64,000 nucleotides of DNA from CAVRXT01 sp049644285 (lineage in GTDB: Bacteria; Acidobacteriota; Terriglobia; Acidiferrales; UBA7541): positions 1-64,000 of the forward strand of contig JBARRP010000243.1 in assembly GCA_049644285.1 (NCBI GenBank), in the 5' to 3' direction. The notes beneath the pieces were generated by a model. That model worked only from the letters and a program-made list of their open reading frames with translations. It was not told where the DNA came from and ran no database searches. Each line of letters opens with the position of its first letter. Positions within the stretch are counted from its first letter, which is position 1. A program made the translations under genes and the position numbers. Of the stretch, positions 63,987 to 64,000 are shown piece by piece.

Positions 63987-64000
63987 GGAAACGTTTCTCC

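Overview
This 64-kb window is a chromosomal segment that most likely comes from an uncultured Acidobacteriota bacterium (Terriglobia/Koribacter-like soil lineage). The evidence is the gene style. There are two full-length orphan MacB/FtsX-type permeases starting with the 'WQDLRYGLRxL' signature (ADOP family), a winged-helix/TolB-like/TPR regulator, a VWFA-related secreted protein of the acidobacterial type, a subtilase with an Ig-like tail broken by a membrane segment, and an RNase E/G with a very long insert. The base composition looks GC-rich throughout. No rRNA, tRNA, CRISPR array, prophage or intact transposase is visible.

Layout. 0-3.2 kb: a small secreted protein and a subtilisin-like protease. 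3.5-9.8 kb: a molybdenum hydroxylase pair (2Fe-2S subunit plus Tat-exported molybdopterin subunit), an MFS carrier, a class V aminotransferase and a small unknown protein. 10-24 kb: mixed accessory genes, comprising a frameshifted CadC/TPR regulator, a lipoprotein sugar dehydrogenase, an ADOP permease, a DUF5996 protein, a TMEM175-like channel overlapped by an SRPBCC-like membrane protein, a luciferase-like monooxygenase fused to an SCP2 domain, a PstS-like protein and a TPR lipoprotein. 24-28.4 kb: an RRM protein with a tiny basic partner, acylphosphatase, apt, and a tight minus-strand operon ispD-ispF-(orphan GluRS-like domain)-rlmB. 28.5-35.3 kb: an SPFH/ribbon-helix-helix operon with a visible promoter and candidate operator, then envelope proteins and queF.

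35.5-49.2 kb is the rod-shape locus: FecR-domain protein, mreB, mreC, mreD, mrdA (PBP2), rodA and rng. It is split between mreD and mrdA by a 3.4-kb decayed antisense gene of the PQQ-like/lectin type carrying two frameshifts and an in-frame stop. 49-56 kb: methyltransferase, a frameshifted sulfite-oxidase-like enzyme, folD-coaE, an HtrA-like protease, a DUF374 acyltransferase and a FecR-like protein. 56-64 kb: ETF-ubiquinone oxidoreductase, a second ADOP permease, etfA, etfB and fabF, a fatty-acid/electron-transfer neighbourhood.

The most interesting non-gene signal is a set of intergenic palindromes scattered over the window, nearly all with a GTAG tetranucleotide at the foot of the hairpin. 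This is the hallmark of REP elements mobilised by RAYT (Y1) transposases. Other notable items are a duplicated LPGESLAK motif in the disordered insert of RNase E/G, an SPFH-RHH operon with half-sites one helical turn apart, a strong promoter driving an 11-codon stub that reads like the start of an SDR gene, and an orphan GluRS anticodon-binding-like protein inside the isoprenoid operon. Three genes carry single-base disruptions; these may be real pseudogenes or assembly indels.
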